Shown in pieces: positions 35,398-43,693 of a DNA stretch of 64,000 nt. The notes below the pieces were generated by a model. It worked only from the letters and a program-made list of their open reading frames with translations, was not told the origin of the DNA and did not search any database. The stretch comes from Oscillospiraceae bacterium HV4-5-C5C (GTDB lineage: Bacteria > Bacillota > Clostridia > Saccharofermentanales > Fastidiosipilaceae): contig JAAVLZ010000007.1 in the NCBI GenBank assembly GCA_012034405.1, positions 62,001 through 126,000 on the forward strand. Reading direction: 5' to 3'. The translations under genes and the position numbers were made by a program. Within the stretch, counting starts at the first letter, position 1, and every line of letters starts with the position of its first letter.

Positions 35398-35634
35398 ATG
35401 TACCAGCCGGCCCTGCATCTGATCATAGCGTTTGGAGAGACGACTGCCGCATTAAAAATGGAGGCCTGTTGTCAGCAGGAAGAGCTGCCCGGACGCCTCA
35501 TCCCGCTCCCGCAGCAGATCCGCGCCGGCTGCGGACTGGCCTGGGCGGCCGGTCCGGAGGCAGAAACCGCTCTGACGGAGATGATGGAACGGCAACAGAT
35601 TTCTACACAGGGGATCTATACCCTGTATTATTGA
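35398..35634 (+). CDS. DUF3343 protein, putative Se/S carrier
   Basis: The 78-residue protein is a DUF3343 member, with HLIIAFGETTAALKMEACCQ at the start and PQQIRAGCGLAWAAGPE in the middle. The conserved cysteine is in AGCGLAW, and a Cys-Cys pair lies near residue 24. These small ferredoxin-fold proteins are found almost only with YedF, SelD and molybdenum hydroxylase genes, and are thought to carry selenium or sulfur. It starts 3 bases after the desulfurase-like gene and 16 bases before selD, clearly within the operon. Its biochemical role is inference from context. Confidence 0.85.
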   Translation: MYQPALHLIIAFGETTAALKMEACCQQEELPGRLIPLPQQIRAGCGLAWAAGPEAETALTEMMERQQISTQGIYTLYY

Positions 35635-35650
35635 TAAGGAGGTGGACAGG

Positions 35651-36835
35651 GTGGATCTGAATCAGATACCCGGACAAACTGAGCCTGACCCGGCGGCCGC
35701 GACCGCTGGCTTTGCCCAGCCTGACCCTGCTATGAACCGGGTCAGGCCCGGCCGGCAGCCAGGTTCAGTACCGCCGGTCAGACTGAGTCATCGCTCTGCC
35801 AGCGCGGGCTGCGCCGCCAAATTCGGCGCTGACCGGCTGGCGGAGGTGCTGAGCTTGCTGCCTGCGGCCGGGGCGTCACGGGCAGATCCCCGCCTGCTGG
35901 TTGGATATGACCACTTTGACGATGCGGCAGTGTATCAGCTGCAAGATGATCTTTGCCTGATTCAGACCGCCGACTTTTTTACCCCCATGGTGGATGATCC
36001 CTATACCTTCGGGCAGATTGCCGCGGCGAATGCTTTGAGCGACATCTATGCCATGGGCGGCCAGCCGCTGCTGGCACTCAACCTCTGCTGTTTTTCGCCT
36101 GACCTGCCTGCATCGGTCTACGCTGACATCCTGCGGGGTGGGCTGGATAAGGCGGCGGAGGCGGAGATTCCGATTGCCGGCGGCCACACGCTTTCCGATC
36201 CGGAGATCAAGTATGGTCTGAGTGTCACCGGGCTGGCCCGGCCGGAGCAGATCTGGCGTAATCACGGCGCTTGTCCCGGTGATCTGCTCATCCTGACCAA
36301 ACCGCTGGGAACCGGGGTTTTATGCAGTGCCTACAAAGCGGATCTGATCAATTCAGCCGGGCTCCAGCCCGCGCTGGACTCCATGGCGCGGTTGAACCGG
36401 GCGGCAGCGGCTGCGATGCGGCAGCATGATCTGCATGCGGTGACAGACGTGACTGGCTTTGGCCTGGCCGGTCATGCGTGGGAAATGGCGTCAGGCTCTC
36501 AGGTCAGACTGCGGATCAACCTGGCGGCCTGCCCGTTGCTGCCCCAGGTGCTGCCGCTCCTGCGGGACTCCTGTCTGCCGGGCGGAGCTTTTAGCAATCA
36601 GCGCCGTTATGCACCCGACTGTCACTTTGAGGAGGACATCCCGCCGGCTCTGCGCTGGCTGCCCTTTGATCCGCAGACTTCAGGAGGTCTGCTGATGGCA
36701 GTGGCCGAAGCACAGGCCCCGCTGCTGTTGAGCGATTTATACAGGCAGGGAGTGGATCAGGCCAGAGTGATCGGCAGTGTTGAAGCCAGCGGCGCCAGGA
36801 GCAGCCCTCTCTTGAATTTTTACTGGCAGGACTGA
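35651..36835 (+). CDS. selD: Selenide, water dikinase
   Basis: AAGGAGG at 35636-35642 points to the GTG at 35651, giving 394 residues. SelD makes selenophosphate from selenide and ATP. The active-site loop is SAGCAAKFG, with Cys54 and Lys57 at the positions of E. coli Cys17 and Lys20; the enzyme is therefore a cysteine form, with no selenocysteine. Downstream motifs are VGYDHFDDAAVYQL, ADFFTPMVDDPYTFGQIAAA and PIAGGHTLSDPEIKYGL. The first ~37 residues are a Pro/Arg/Gln-rich extension not found in the E. coli enzyme. Later motifs VTDVTGFGLAGHAWEMA and PQTSGGLLMAV are intact. Confidence 0.95.
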   Translation: MDLNQIPGQTEPDPAAATAGFAQPDPAMNRVRPGRQPGSVPPVRLSHRSASAGCAAKFGADRLAEVLSLLPAAGASRADPRLLVGYDHFDDAAVYQLQDDLCLIQTADFFTPMVDDPYTFGQIAAANALSDIYAMGGQPLLALNLCCFSPDLPASVYADILRGGLDKAAEAEIPIAGGHTLSDPEIKYGLSVTGLARPEQIWRNHGACPGDLLILTKPLGTGVLCSAYKADLINSAGLQPALDSMARLNRAAAAAMRQHDLHAVTDVTGFGLAGHAWEMASGSQVRLRINLAACPLLPQVLPLLRDSCLPGGAFSNQRRYAPDCHFEEDIPPALRWLPFDPQTSGGLLMAVAEAQAPLLLSDLYRQGVDQARVIGSVEASGARSSPLLNFYWQD

Positions 36836-36905
36836 AGGGGATGGTCTGGCCGCGGGTACGGTCAAAGTTGGCAGACGGATGAAAGATGGGTAGGTTTAAG
36901 CAAGC

Positions 36906-39284
36906 ATGAAGTTACTGGATGCACTGCAATTAGCACCACCGCCGGCAGCAGGTGACCTTGGTCAGGATAGCCTGGTCATCAGTCTGACCGGTGCCGGTGG
37001 TAAAACCTCGGCCATGTTCAGATTGGCCAGGGAGCTGGCTGAGGCCGGCTGGCAGAAAATCCTGCTGACCACCACCACCCATATCGCTGCTGCGGAGAGC
37101 CCGGCGCCGGGGGTAACCGTCAAGGGGGCAGGCCGGCTGCCTGATGGCCGGCTGGCCGGATTTACGCCGGAACAGATTGATCAGCTGGCCCGTAAGCGGG
37201 AGTATCAGCTTATCTTAACTGAGGCTGACGGGTCCCGCCGCCTGCCGTTTAAGGCTCCGGCTGAGCATGAGCCCCAGATCCCGTCCAGCAGCCATATGGT
37301 GATAGCGGTGATGGGCTGGTCTGCGTTTGGCAGACCGCTGGACGCTTTGCATGTACACCGCCCGGCGTATCTCAGAGCTTTAATCAACTGCCCTGATACT
37401 GCCGTGGCTGAGGTGGATGAGCGGCTGTTATTAGCCTGGCTGAGTCACCCGCAAGGCTGCTTTAAGGCCGTGCCGCCAGGCTGCAGGAGAGTCCTGCTGC
37501 TTAATCAACTGGATAATCAGCGCCAGTGGAACCAGGCGCATGATTTGGCGCGACAGATGATGAGCGCCCCAGCGGCGCCTGACTGCCTGGTGCTGGCAGC
37601 ACTGCGGCAACCGGATCCGGTAAAAGAACGCTGGACCAGGGCAGATTGCTTGATCGGGGCAGCCACCCCGGAGCCGGCGCGGCCGGACGCGGTGGCTGTG
37701 CCCTTGGTGAACACTGCTGACAGCGCTGTGAATACGGCCGATACCGCCAGGCTCTGCGGTCACCTCGTCCCCATAATCCTGGCGGCGGGCTTAGCCCGGC
37801 GCTACGGGCGAAATAAGCTGCTGGAACCCTGGCAGGGAAAACCGCTGCTGGCTTGGACGCTGGCGGCGGTCAGAGCCCTGCCGTGGCCGGAGTGTCGCCT
37901 GATCTATTCAGATCCTGCTGTAGCAAGCCTGGCCCGGCAAGTGTGGCTGGAAACGCAGACGGCGACTGCAGGCGCGCCAGCTCTCCGGCTGATTTTCAAT
38001 CCTCAGCCGGAGGCAGGCCAGAGCCAAAGTATCAGATTGTCTCTGGAAACCGCGGTCTTGACAGACCAGCCTGCTGCCGGGGTGATTTATTTGGTAGGAG
38101 ATCAACCGGCTTTAACGCCCGGGATTCTGCTGGCCCTGGCTGAGGCGTACCGGCAGGGCGAAGGCAGCCTGGTGGTGCCTCTCTATGGCCGGAAGCCAGG
38201 AAATCCAGTATTATTTGCTTGCAGATGGATACCGGAGCTGCGGGCGCTTCAGGGCGACCGGGGCGGACGGCAGCTGCTGCAGCAGCATCCGGAAGCGGTG
38301 GCTTATGTGCCGGTGAGTCCGGATCCGGCCCAGGGTCAGGATGTGGACCGGCCGGCTGATCTGGCGCGGCTGCCGCAGCTGTCTCAGCTACCTCAGCAGT
38401 CCCGGTTGCCCCGCCAGCCTGCGGGGGCAGCTCAACCGGCAGCCTTGCCCCGGCCTCAGGCACTGGCAATCGTCCGGGGCGGGGGAGATATTGCTACTGG
38501 TGTGGTCAGTAAACTGTGGCATGCCGGGTTTCCGGTGATCATTCTGGAGCATCCGCAGCCCACCACCATCCGCCGGACAGTCGCCCTGGCCCAAGCGCTT
38601 TACAGCGGGCGGACACAGGTGGAAGACCTGACTGCGTGTCTGGCTCAGAGTCCGGCTGAAGCCCTGAACCTGCTGAGCCGGCGCCGGATCCCGGTTTTAG
38701 CGGATCCCGAGCTGCAAAGCCTGGCTGAGCTCCGGCCGCATATCGTGATTGATGCCATCCTGGCTAAAAAAAACCTGGGGCTGCGCCTGGATCTGGCTCC
38801 GATTGTCATAGCTCTGGGCCCGGGTTTTTATGCCGGCAGGGATTGTCAGGCTGTGATAGAAACAAACCGCGGACACCAGCTTGGCAGGGTTATCTGGTCC
38901 GGTCAGGCCGAGGCAGATACCGGCCGGCCCGGGATGATAGGAGGCTACAGTACAGAGCGGGTGCTGCGCGCGCCAACAGCCGGCAGCTTTTACAGCGACC
39001 ACCGGATCGGCGATCATGTTGAGCAGGGCAGTGTGGTAGCCCTGGTGAACGGACAGCCGGTAAAAGCCGGAATCAGCGGAGTGCTTCGCGGTCTGCTATC
39101 CAACGGACTGAGCGTCATCCCGGGCTATAAAGTAGGGGACATAGATCCGCGGGACGATCCGGCGTATTGCCGGAACATATCTGACAAGGCCCGGGCCGTC
39201 GGCGGAGGGGCTTTAGAAGCAGTCATGCAACTGTTATTTCAAGAAGGCGGTGAATGGTATGAATTTTGTAAACATCAACGGTAA
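36906..39284 (+). CDS. Triple fusion YqeC - MocA-like cytidylyltransferase - YqeB, molybdenum hydroxylase maturation
   Basis: The 792-residue protein appears to join three maturation factors. Residues 1-255 are YqeC-like, with P-loop LTGAGGKT (27-34), TTTTHIAAAE and ILTEADGSRRLPFKAPAEHE. Residues ~286-487 are a MobA/MocA-type nucleotidyltransferase, with IILAAGLARRYGRNKLLEPW, YLVGDQPALTPGILLAL, YGRKPGNPVLF and DVDRPADL. Residues ~518-790 are YqeB (EF2563-type), with IVRGGGDIATGVVSKLWHAG, ILEHPQPTTIRRTVA and YKVGDIDPRDDPAYCRNISD. Gln/Pro/Ala-rich linkers lie near 255-285 and 488-517. In most genomes these are separate genes. MocA would make the cytosine-dinucleotide molybdopterin; YqeB/YqeC are linked to selenium-dependent hydroxylases. 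It overlaps the hydroxylase gene by 26 bases. Confidence 0.88.
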   Translation: MKLLDALQLAPPPAAGDLGQDSLVISLTGAGGKTSAMFRLARELAEAGWQKILLTTTTHIAAAESPAPGVTVKGAGRLPDGRLAGFTPEQIDQLARKREYQLILTEADGSRRLPFKAPAEHEPQIPSSSHMVIAVMGWSAFGRPLDALHVHRPAYLRALINCPDTAVAEVDERLLLAWLSHPQGCFKAVPPGCRRVLLLNQLDNQRQWNQAHDLARQMMSAPAAPDCLVLAALRQPDPVKERWTRADCLIGAATPEPARPDAVAVPLVNTADSAVNTADTARLCGHLVPIILAAGLARRYGRNKLLEPWQGKPLLAWTLAAVRALPWPECRLIYSDPAVASLARQVWLETQTATAGAPALRLIFNPQPEAGQSQSIRLSLETAVLTDQPAAGVIYLVGDQPALTPGILLALAEAYRQGEGSLVVPLYGRKPGNPVLFACRWIPELRALQGDRGGRQLLQQHPEAVAYVPVSPDPAQGQDVDRPADLARLPQLSQLPQQSRLPRQPAGAAQPAALPRPQALAIVRGGGDIATGVVSKLWHAGFPVIILEHPQPTTIRRTVALAQALYSGRTQVEDLTACLAQSPAEALNLLSRRRIPVLADPELQSLAELRPHIVIDAILAKKNLGLRLDLAPIVIALGPGFYAGRDCQAVIETNRGHQLGRVIWSGQAEADTGRPGMIGGYSTERVLRAPTAGSFYSDHRIGDHVEQGSVVALVNGQPVKAGISGVLRGLLSNGLSVIPGYKVGDIDPRDDPAYCRNISDKARAVGGGALEAVMQLLFQEGGEWYEFCKHQR

Positions 39285-41886
39285 GGAATACCCCTGGGAA
39301 CAGGATATGGCGCTGATGGACTACCTCCGGGAAGTGCTGCACCTGACCTCGGTTAAGGACGGCTGTCGTGAAGGCGCCTGCGGCACCTGTTCCGTAATAG
39401 TGGACGGCAAGAGCGTCCGGGCCTGTGTGCAGAAGCTTTCCAAGCTCGCCGGCAAAAAGGTCCAGACCATAGAAGGCTTCACACCGCGTGAACGCCAGGT
39501 TTACAGCTATGCTTTTGCCGCCTGCGGCGCGGTCCAATGCGGTTTTTGTATCCCGGGCATGATTATTGCCGGAAAATGTCTGGTGGACCGGGTGCCGGAC
39601 CCGACGCCTGAAGATGTAAAAGCGGCCATCCGCACCAATATCTGCCGCTGTACCGGCTACAAAAAGATAGAAGACGGCATTATCCTGGCAGCCCGGATGC
39701 TGCGGGAGGACCTGCCGGTGCCGGAAACCTGGCAAAGCGGCCGGATCGGGGAACAGGTCCTGAGAGTAGACGCGATTCCCAAGGCTTTGGGGGAAGCCAA
39801 ATATGCCGATGACTACTTTTTTGATGGCATGTTATTTGGCAAAAACGTTTTCAGCCGCTATGCCCGGGCTAAGGTTCTGGGCATTGATACGACGGCTGCC
39901 CGCGGCCTCCCGGGTGTGGTGGCGGTCTTCACGGCGGAGGATATACCAGGACAGCGCTATATCGGGCACCTGGCTCAGGACTGGCCCGGCATGATAGCGG
40001 TGGGGGAGGAAACCCGCTGCATCGGTGATACGCTGGCTATGGTGGTGGCTGAAAGCCGTGAGGCTGCAGCAGCGGCGGTCAAGGCGGTCGTGGTGGACTA
40101 TGAGCCGCTGACCCCGGTTACCAGCCCGGAACAGGCGGCCCGCCCCGGCGCACCCGCTATTCATGGCGAAGGCTATACCATGTTTGGCCGCCGGCTTGTA
40201 CCGGAGAACAACCTTTTTGACTATGAAGAAGTCAAACGCGGAGACGCGGAGGCAGCCTTAGCTGCTTCCCGCTGGACCGTTGAGGCCACGTTCCAGCTGC
40301 CGCCGACTGAGCATGCTTTTATGGAACCGGAGACTGCGGTGGGGGTACCTGACGGTGATGGTATCATGGTCATCACCGGCGGTCAGGGTATATATGATGA
40401 ATACCATGAAATCAGCCACTATCTTGGCTTGCCACAGGAAAAAGTCCGCATTCACAGCGCTGTGGTAGGCGGGGGCTTTGGCGGAAAAGAGGACATGAGC
40501 GTACAGCATCAGGCCGCGCTCTGCGCCTATCTGACCAAACGGCCGGTTAAGGTTTCCTTCAGCCGGCAGGAAAGCATCAATTATCATCCCAAGCGCCACG
40601 CTATGGAGATTTACTGCAAAATAGGCTGTGACGAACAGGGTCGGATCAAGGGACTGAAGGCCCGGCTGCTCGCGGACACCGGTGCTTACGCGTCGCTGGG
40701 CGGGCCGGTGCTGCAGCGGGCCTGTACCCATATTGGCGGACCCTACCATTACACGGATATTGACGTGGAAGGCCGGGCTTACTACACCAACAACCCACCG
40801 GCAGGTGCTTTTCGTGGCTTTGGAGTCACTCAGTCCTGCATGGTCGTGGAGTCCCTGTTAAATCTGCTGGCGGAAAAGGCGGGCATAGATGCCTGGACGT
40901 TCCGCTATCAAAACGCGATCCGTCCGGGAGAAAGTCTGCCAAACGGCCAGCTGGCCGACGAGGGGACTGCTATGGTGGAGACGCTTGAAGCGGTGCGGGA
41001 GGCATACCAGCGTTATCGTCAGGATCCCGAACTGACGGTTGGCATTGCCTGCGGTATGAAAAATTCCGGGCTGGGTGTCGGCGTGCAGGATATCGGGCGC
41101 TGCAACCTGGCGGTGCTGGAAGGCAAGGTACATGCGCGCTCCTCTGCCGGAGCTATCGGGCAAGGCGTACAGACGGTCTTGATGCAGATGGTAAGCCAGA
41201 CTACCGGTTTACATCCGGACTTGATCGTCGTGGAGCATCCGGACACCAAGTACACCCCGGACTCCGGCACAACCACGGCCTCCCGCCAGACCGTCTTTGC
41301 CGGCGAAGCCGCCCGGCAGGCCAGCCTGCAGCTGAAGGCTGATCTGGACGCCGGCCTGAGTCTGGCTGAGCTGGAAGGAAAGACCTATATCGGTGAATTT
41401 GAGTTTAAGAGTGATCCGATTGGTTCGCCCAAACCGAATCCCGTCAGCCACATTGCCTATGGCTACGCGACTCAGCTTTATGTACTGGATCAGGAAGGTA
41501 AAGTCGTACAGGTGGTAGCAGCTCATGATCTGGGCCAGGTCATTAATCCGTTAGCCGCGGCCGGTCAGGTTGAAGGTGGTGTCGCTATGGGACTGGGCTA
41601 CGCGCTGACCGAGGACTTTCCGCTTAAAGACGGCATACCGCAGGTTAAGCTGGGCACCTTAGGGCTTTTCAGAGCGAATCAGATGCCCCCGATAGACGTG
41701 AAACTGCTGGGCAAAAATCAGGCGGAGGTGGCCTTCGGGGCCAAGGGTATTGGCGAGATCACCTGCGTCATGGCGGCCCCGGCTTTACAAAGTGCTTACT
41801 ATAAAAAAGATGGGGTGTTCCGCACCCGCCTGCCTCTGGAGCAAACCTTCTACCGCAAGCCTAAACCGCTTAAGTCAGCCACGTAG
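39259..41886 (+). CDS. Selenium-dependent xanthine dehydrogenase-like molybdenum hydroxylase
   Basis: The ATG at 39259 follows AAGGCGG and gives 875 residues; a GTG at 39250 lies too close to that site. Residues 1-155 are the two-cluster 2Fe-2S module: CREGACGTCSVIVDG, CGAVQCGFCIPGMI and NICRCTGYKKIEDG. From about residue 165 comes the molybdopterin part: KALGEAKYADDYFFDGMLF, VVGGGFGGKED, PAGAFRGFGVTQ and AFGAKGIGEITCV with catalytic Glu833. No FAD domain is present in the protein or operon. Its neighbours match the selenium-dependent xanthine dehydrogenase type, where a labile selenium ligand is added by the YqeB/SelD system. The substrate could be xanthine or another purine or N-heterocycle. 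Confidence 0.9.
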   Translation: MNFVNINGKEYPWEQDMALMDYLREVLHLTSVKDGCREGACGTCSVIVDGKSVRACVQKLSKLAGKKVQTIEGFTPRERQVYSYAFAACGAVQCGFCIPGMIIAGKCLVDRVPDPTPEDVKAAIRTNICRCTGYKKIEDGIILAARMLREDLPVPETWQSGRIGEQVLRVDAIPKALGEAKYADDYFFDGMLFGKNVFSRYARAKVLGIDTTAARGLPGVVAVFTAEDIPGQRYIGHLAQDWPGMIAVGEETRCIGDTLAMVVAESREAAAAAVKAVVVDYEPLTPVTSPEQAARPGAPAIHGEGYTMFGRRLVPENNLFDYEEVKRGDAEAALAASRWTVEATFQLPPTEHAFMEPETAVGVPDGDGIMVITGGQGIYDEYHEISHYLGLPQEKVRIHSAVVGGGFGGKEDMSVQHQAALCAYLTKRPVKVSFSRQESINYHPKRHAMEIYCKIGCDEQGRIKGLKARLLADTGAYASLGGPVLQRACTHIGGPYHYTDIDVEGRAYYTNNPPAGAFRGFGVTQSCMVVESLLNLLAEKAGIDAWTFRYQNAIRPGESLPNGQLADEGTAMVETLEAVREAYQRYRQDPELTVGIACGMKNSGLGVGVQDIGRCNLAVLEGKVHARSSAGAIGQGVQTVLMQMVSQTTGLHPDLIVVEHPDTKYTPDSGTTTASRQTVFAGEAARQASLQLKADLDAGLSLAELEGKTYIGEFEFKSDPIGSPKPNPVSHIAYGYATQLYVLDQEGKVVQVVAAHDLGQVINPLAAAGQVEGGVAMGLGYALTEDFPLKDGIPQVKLGTLGLFRANQMPPIDVKLLGKNQAEVAFGAKGIGEITCVMAAPALQSAYYKKDGVFRTRLPLEQTFYRKPKPLKSAT

Positions 41887-41927
41887 GCTCAAAGGGTATC
41901 ATCTTTAAGACCGCGCGGTCAGCAAAA

Positions 41928-41951
41928 GGCCCTGCCATTTATGGCAGGGCC
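41928..41951 (-). terminator. Terminator for the capsule operon, possibly bidirectional
   Basis: A perfect 10-base stem GGCCCTGCCA / TGGCAGGGCC with loop TTTA sits between the converging hydroxylase and PHP phosphatase genes. Read on the minus strand the hairpin is followed by TTTTGCT, so it mainly ends the capsule transcript. On the plus strand only a mixed T-rich stretch follows. Confidence 0.75.
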
Positions 41952-41985
41952 TCTGTCATTTATGGCAGGAGCACTGTCATTTAGC
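41931..41985. repeat. Twenty-base tandem repeat, about 2.5 copies
   Basis: Units starting at 41931, 41951 and 41971 share CTGYCATTTATGGCAGG, with the last copy diverging after CTGTCATTTA. The first unit forms the terminator loop and the last contains the phosphatase stop codon. The pattern suggests the terminator half-sites were duplicated by slippage. Confidence 0.7.
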
Positions 41986-42768
41986 TTGAGAATCAGTAAG
42001 GCTTGCTTGCAGTAAATTGCCGCTGATCAGCTCCCAGGCCTGCCGGTTCAGCGCTTCAGCCTGTGTCCGGCCGACCAGCTGGCAAAGCTGCTGGTAACCT
42101 TCAGCATAGCGCGGCGCCCGCACCCCCATATTGTGCGCGTCTGAGCCTAAGCCGTGGATCAGCCCCTGGCTGATATATCGGCTGATGCGCCGGCGCTCAA
42201 AAAAGGACCCGGCCAAGGCAGTGGTACTGAGCTGGATCCTGATTCCCGCCCGGGTCAGCTGCTTCAGCTTGCCGGCGTCGTGAAACAGATCCGGATAGCG
42301 TTCAAGGTGCGCCAGGATGGGAATAATACCTTGCTCATCCATGAAGTGCAGCAGCTTGTGAAGGGTGTTGTCGCTGACCGGCCGCCCTTCCGGTAGCTCT
42401 GTCAGCAAATAGAACTGACCATCTGAGCCCGTGGTACAGAGGCTGCTGACATCTTCCTGGGCCAGCAGCGTGTCACAAAAAAAGACTTCAGCAGATAACG
42501 CCAGACGCGGCGCGCCGGCATACAGCGCTCCACCAAGCTTTTGCCAGGCCGCCTGCCGCCTTTCCAGATAAGCTGTCAACTGTTCTTTATAAGGATAATA
42601 GTGAGAACTGAGCGCTATGGCACCGACCCCCTGCTGCTGCAGCTGCTGCAGCATAGCCAGGGATTCCTGAAGAGATTCAGAGCCGTCATCCATCTGCGGC
42701 AAAATGTGGGTGTGCAGATCTATCCCGGGAAATCCTGCTGAGGTATGGTCTGTTATCGATTGTTTCAC
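41977..42768 (-). CDS. PHP-domain tyrosine-protein phosphatase, CpsB/YwqE type
   Basis: The 263-residue protein starts with GTG at 42768. It has the PHP metal motif GIDLHTHILPQMDDGSESLQ near residue 15, SSHYYPYKEQL near 54, LSAEVFFCD near 90, PILAHLERYPDLFHDAGKL near 155, and GLGSDAHNMGVRAPRYAEGY near 210. These residues bind a manganese-type metal cluster. CpsB enzymes dephosphorylate the CpsD-type tyrosine kinase and so reset capsule assembly. The kinase gene lies 18 bases upstream, so the two are co-transcribed. This is the last gene of the capsule operon. Confidence 0.9.
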   Translation of the reverse strand: MKQSITDHTSAGFPGIDLHTHILPQMDDGSESLQESLAMLQQLQQQGVGAIALSSHYYPYKEQLTAYLERRQAAWQKLGGALYAGAPRLALSAEVFFCDTLLAQEDVSSLCTTGSDGQFYLLTELPEGRPVSDNTLHKLLHFMDEQGIIPILAHLERYPDLFHDAGKLKQLTRAGIRIQLSTTALAGSFFERRRISRYISQGLIHGLGSDAHNMGVRAPRYAEGYQQLCQLVGRTQAEALNRQAWELISGNLLQASLTDSQAK

Positions 42769-42786
42769 CCCGCCGGGCCTCCTGCC

Positions 42787-43611
42787 TTATTGATGACCTT
42801 CGTCAGAGCTGTAATAATTGTAGTAGTGACTTTTTTTGGTATCCAGAGGTGCATTATTGAGGATCATGCCCAGGATTTTAGTCTGAGCCTTCTCCAGCGC
42901 GAGAATCGCCCGGTCCAGATCATTCGTCTGGGTCACGCCGGACCGGACCACCAGCACATAACCATCCGCCAGCGAGCTCAAGGAGACCGCATCAATGACG
43001 GCATTAATCGGTGGTGAATCCAAAATAATGAAGTCATAGTGTTCCTCTAAAGCGGTAACAAATTTTAACATTTCCGGGCTGGCCAGAATTTCAGAAGGAT
43101 TTGGGATAATGGTGCCGGCGCTGATGATCTGCAGATTGGGGATTCGGGTTGATTGAATGATTTCTTCCCGCGGCAGATTCTGGACCAGATAGTTAGTCAG
43201 ACCGGGGACATTTTTCAGGCCAAAAAAACGGTTCAGCTTGGGCTTCCTTAAATCACAGTCGATCAGCAGGACTTTAACCCCGACTTGCTGGGCCAGGGAA
43301 ATAGCAACATTGGCTGTCGTGGTGGTTTTGCCTTCCGCGGCATTCGCGCTGGTGAAGACGATGCGCTTACAGCCTTCCTTCAGGATAGAAAAGGTCAGGT
43401 TGGTACGGGCTTTGCGGTAAGCCTCCGTGACCGCAAATTTGCGGTCTTCGTCAATCCCGCTGCGCGGGCGGGCAACGGACTTCCGTGAAGGCAGCTGCGC
43501 TGCTTGGGGGCTAGGGTCCGCCGGGCTTTTTTCACGGCGTTTAGACCAGTAAGCCGTTGAGTCTTCAGCCTTATATAAGCAAACGCTGTGGGGCAGGGGT
43601 GAGATGATCAT
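42787..43611 (-). CDS. Capsular tyrosine-protein kinase, CpsD/CapB type
   Basis: The 274-residue cytoplasmic bacterial tyrosine kinase has Walker A in FTSANAAEGKTTTTANVAI, a second A' motif in VLLIDCDLRKPKLNRFFG and Walker B in DFIILDSPPINAV. The C-terminus ends HYYNYYSSDEGHQ, a short tyrosine cluster for autophosphorylation. The N-terminal ~60 residues are a variable tail. It works with the separately encoded membrane adaptor (43694-44407), as in Gram-positive bacteria, and regulates chain length and export of the polymer. GAGGAGA precedes the ATG. Confidence 0.92.
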   Translation of the reverse strand: MIISPLPHSVCLYKAEDSTAYWSKRREKSPADPSPQAAQLPSRKSVARPRSGIDEDRKFAVTEAYRKARTNLTFSILKEGCKRIVFTSANAAEGKTTTTANVAISLAQQVGVKVLLIDCDLRKPKLNRFFGLKNVPGLTNYLVQNLPREEIIQSTRIPNLQIISAGTIIPNPSEILASPEMLKFVTALEEHYDFIILDSPPINAVIDAVSLSSLADGYVLVVRSGVTQTNDLDRAILALEKAQTKILGMILNNAPLDTKKSHYYNYYSSDEGHQ

Positions 43612-43693
43612 GAGCTTAAGTCTCCTCTCAGGCTACAATTAAAGGATGCAACAAGATGAATACTGGTTTGATGCTTGACTTGAGTCTTCATTT

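Noticed and set aside
35651-41886. Selenocysteine in SelD or the hydroxylase
   Set aside because: Both frames are open without in-frame TGA, and SelD has Cys54 in GCAAK. Nothing suggests recoding or a SECIS hairpin.
41931-41985. CRISPR-like array
   Set aside because: There are only about 2.5 contiguous copies of a 20-base unit with no spacers and no cas genes.
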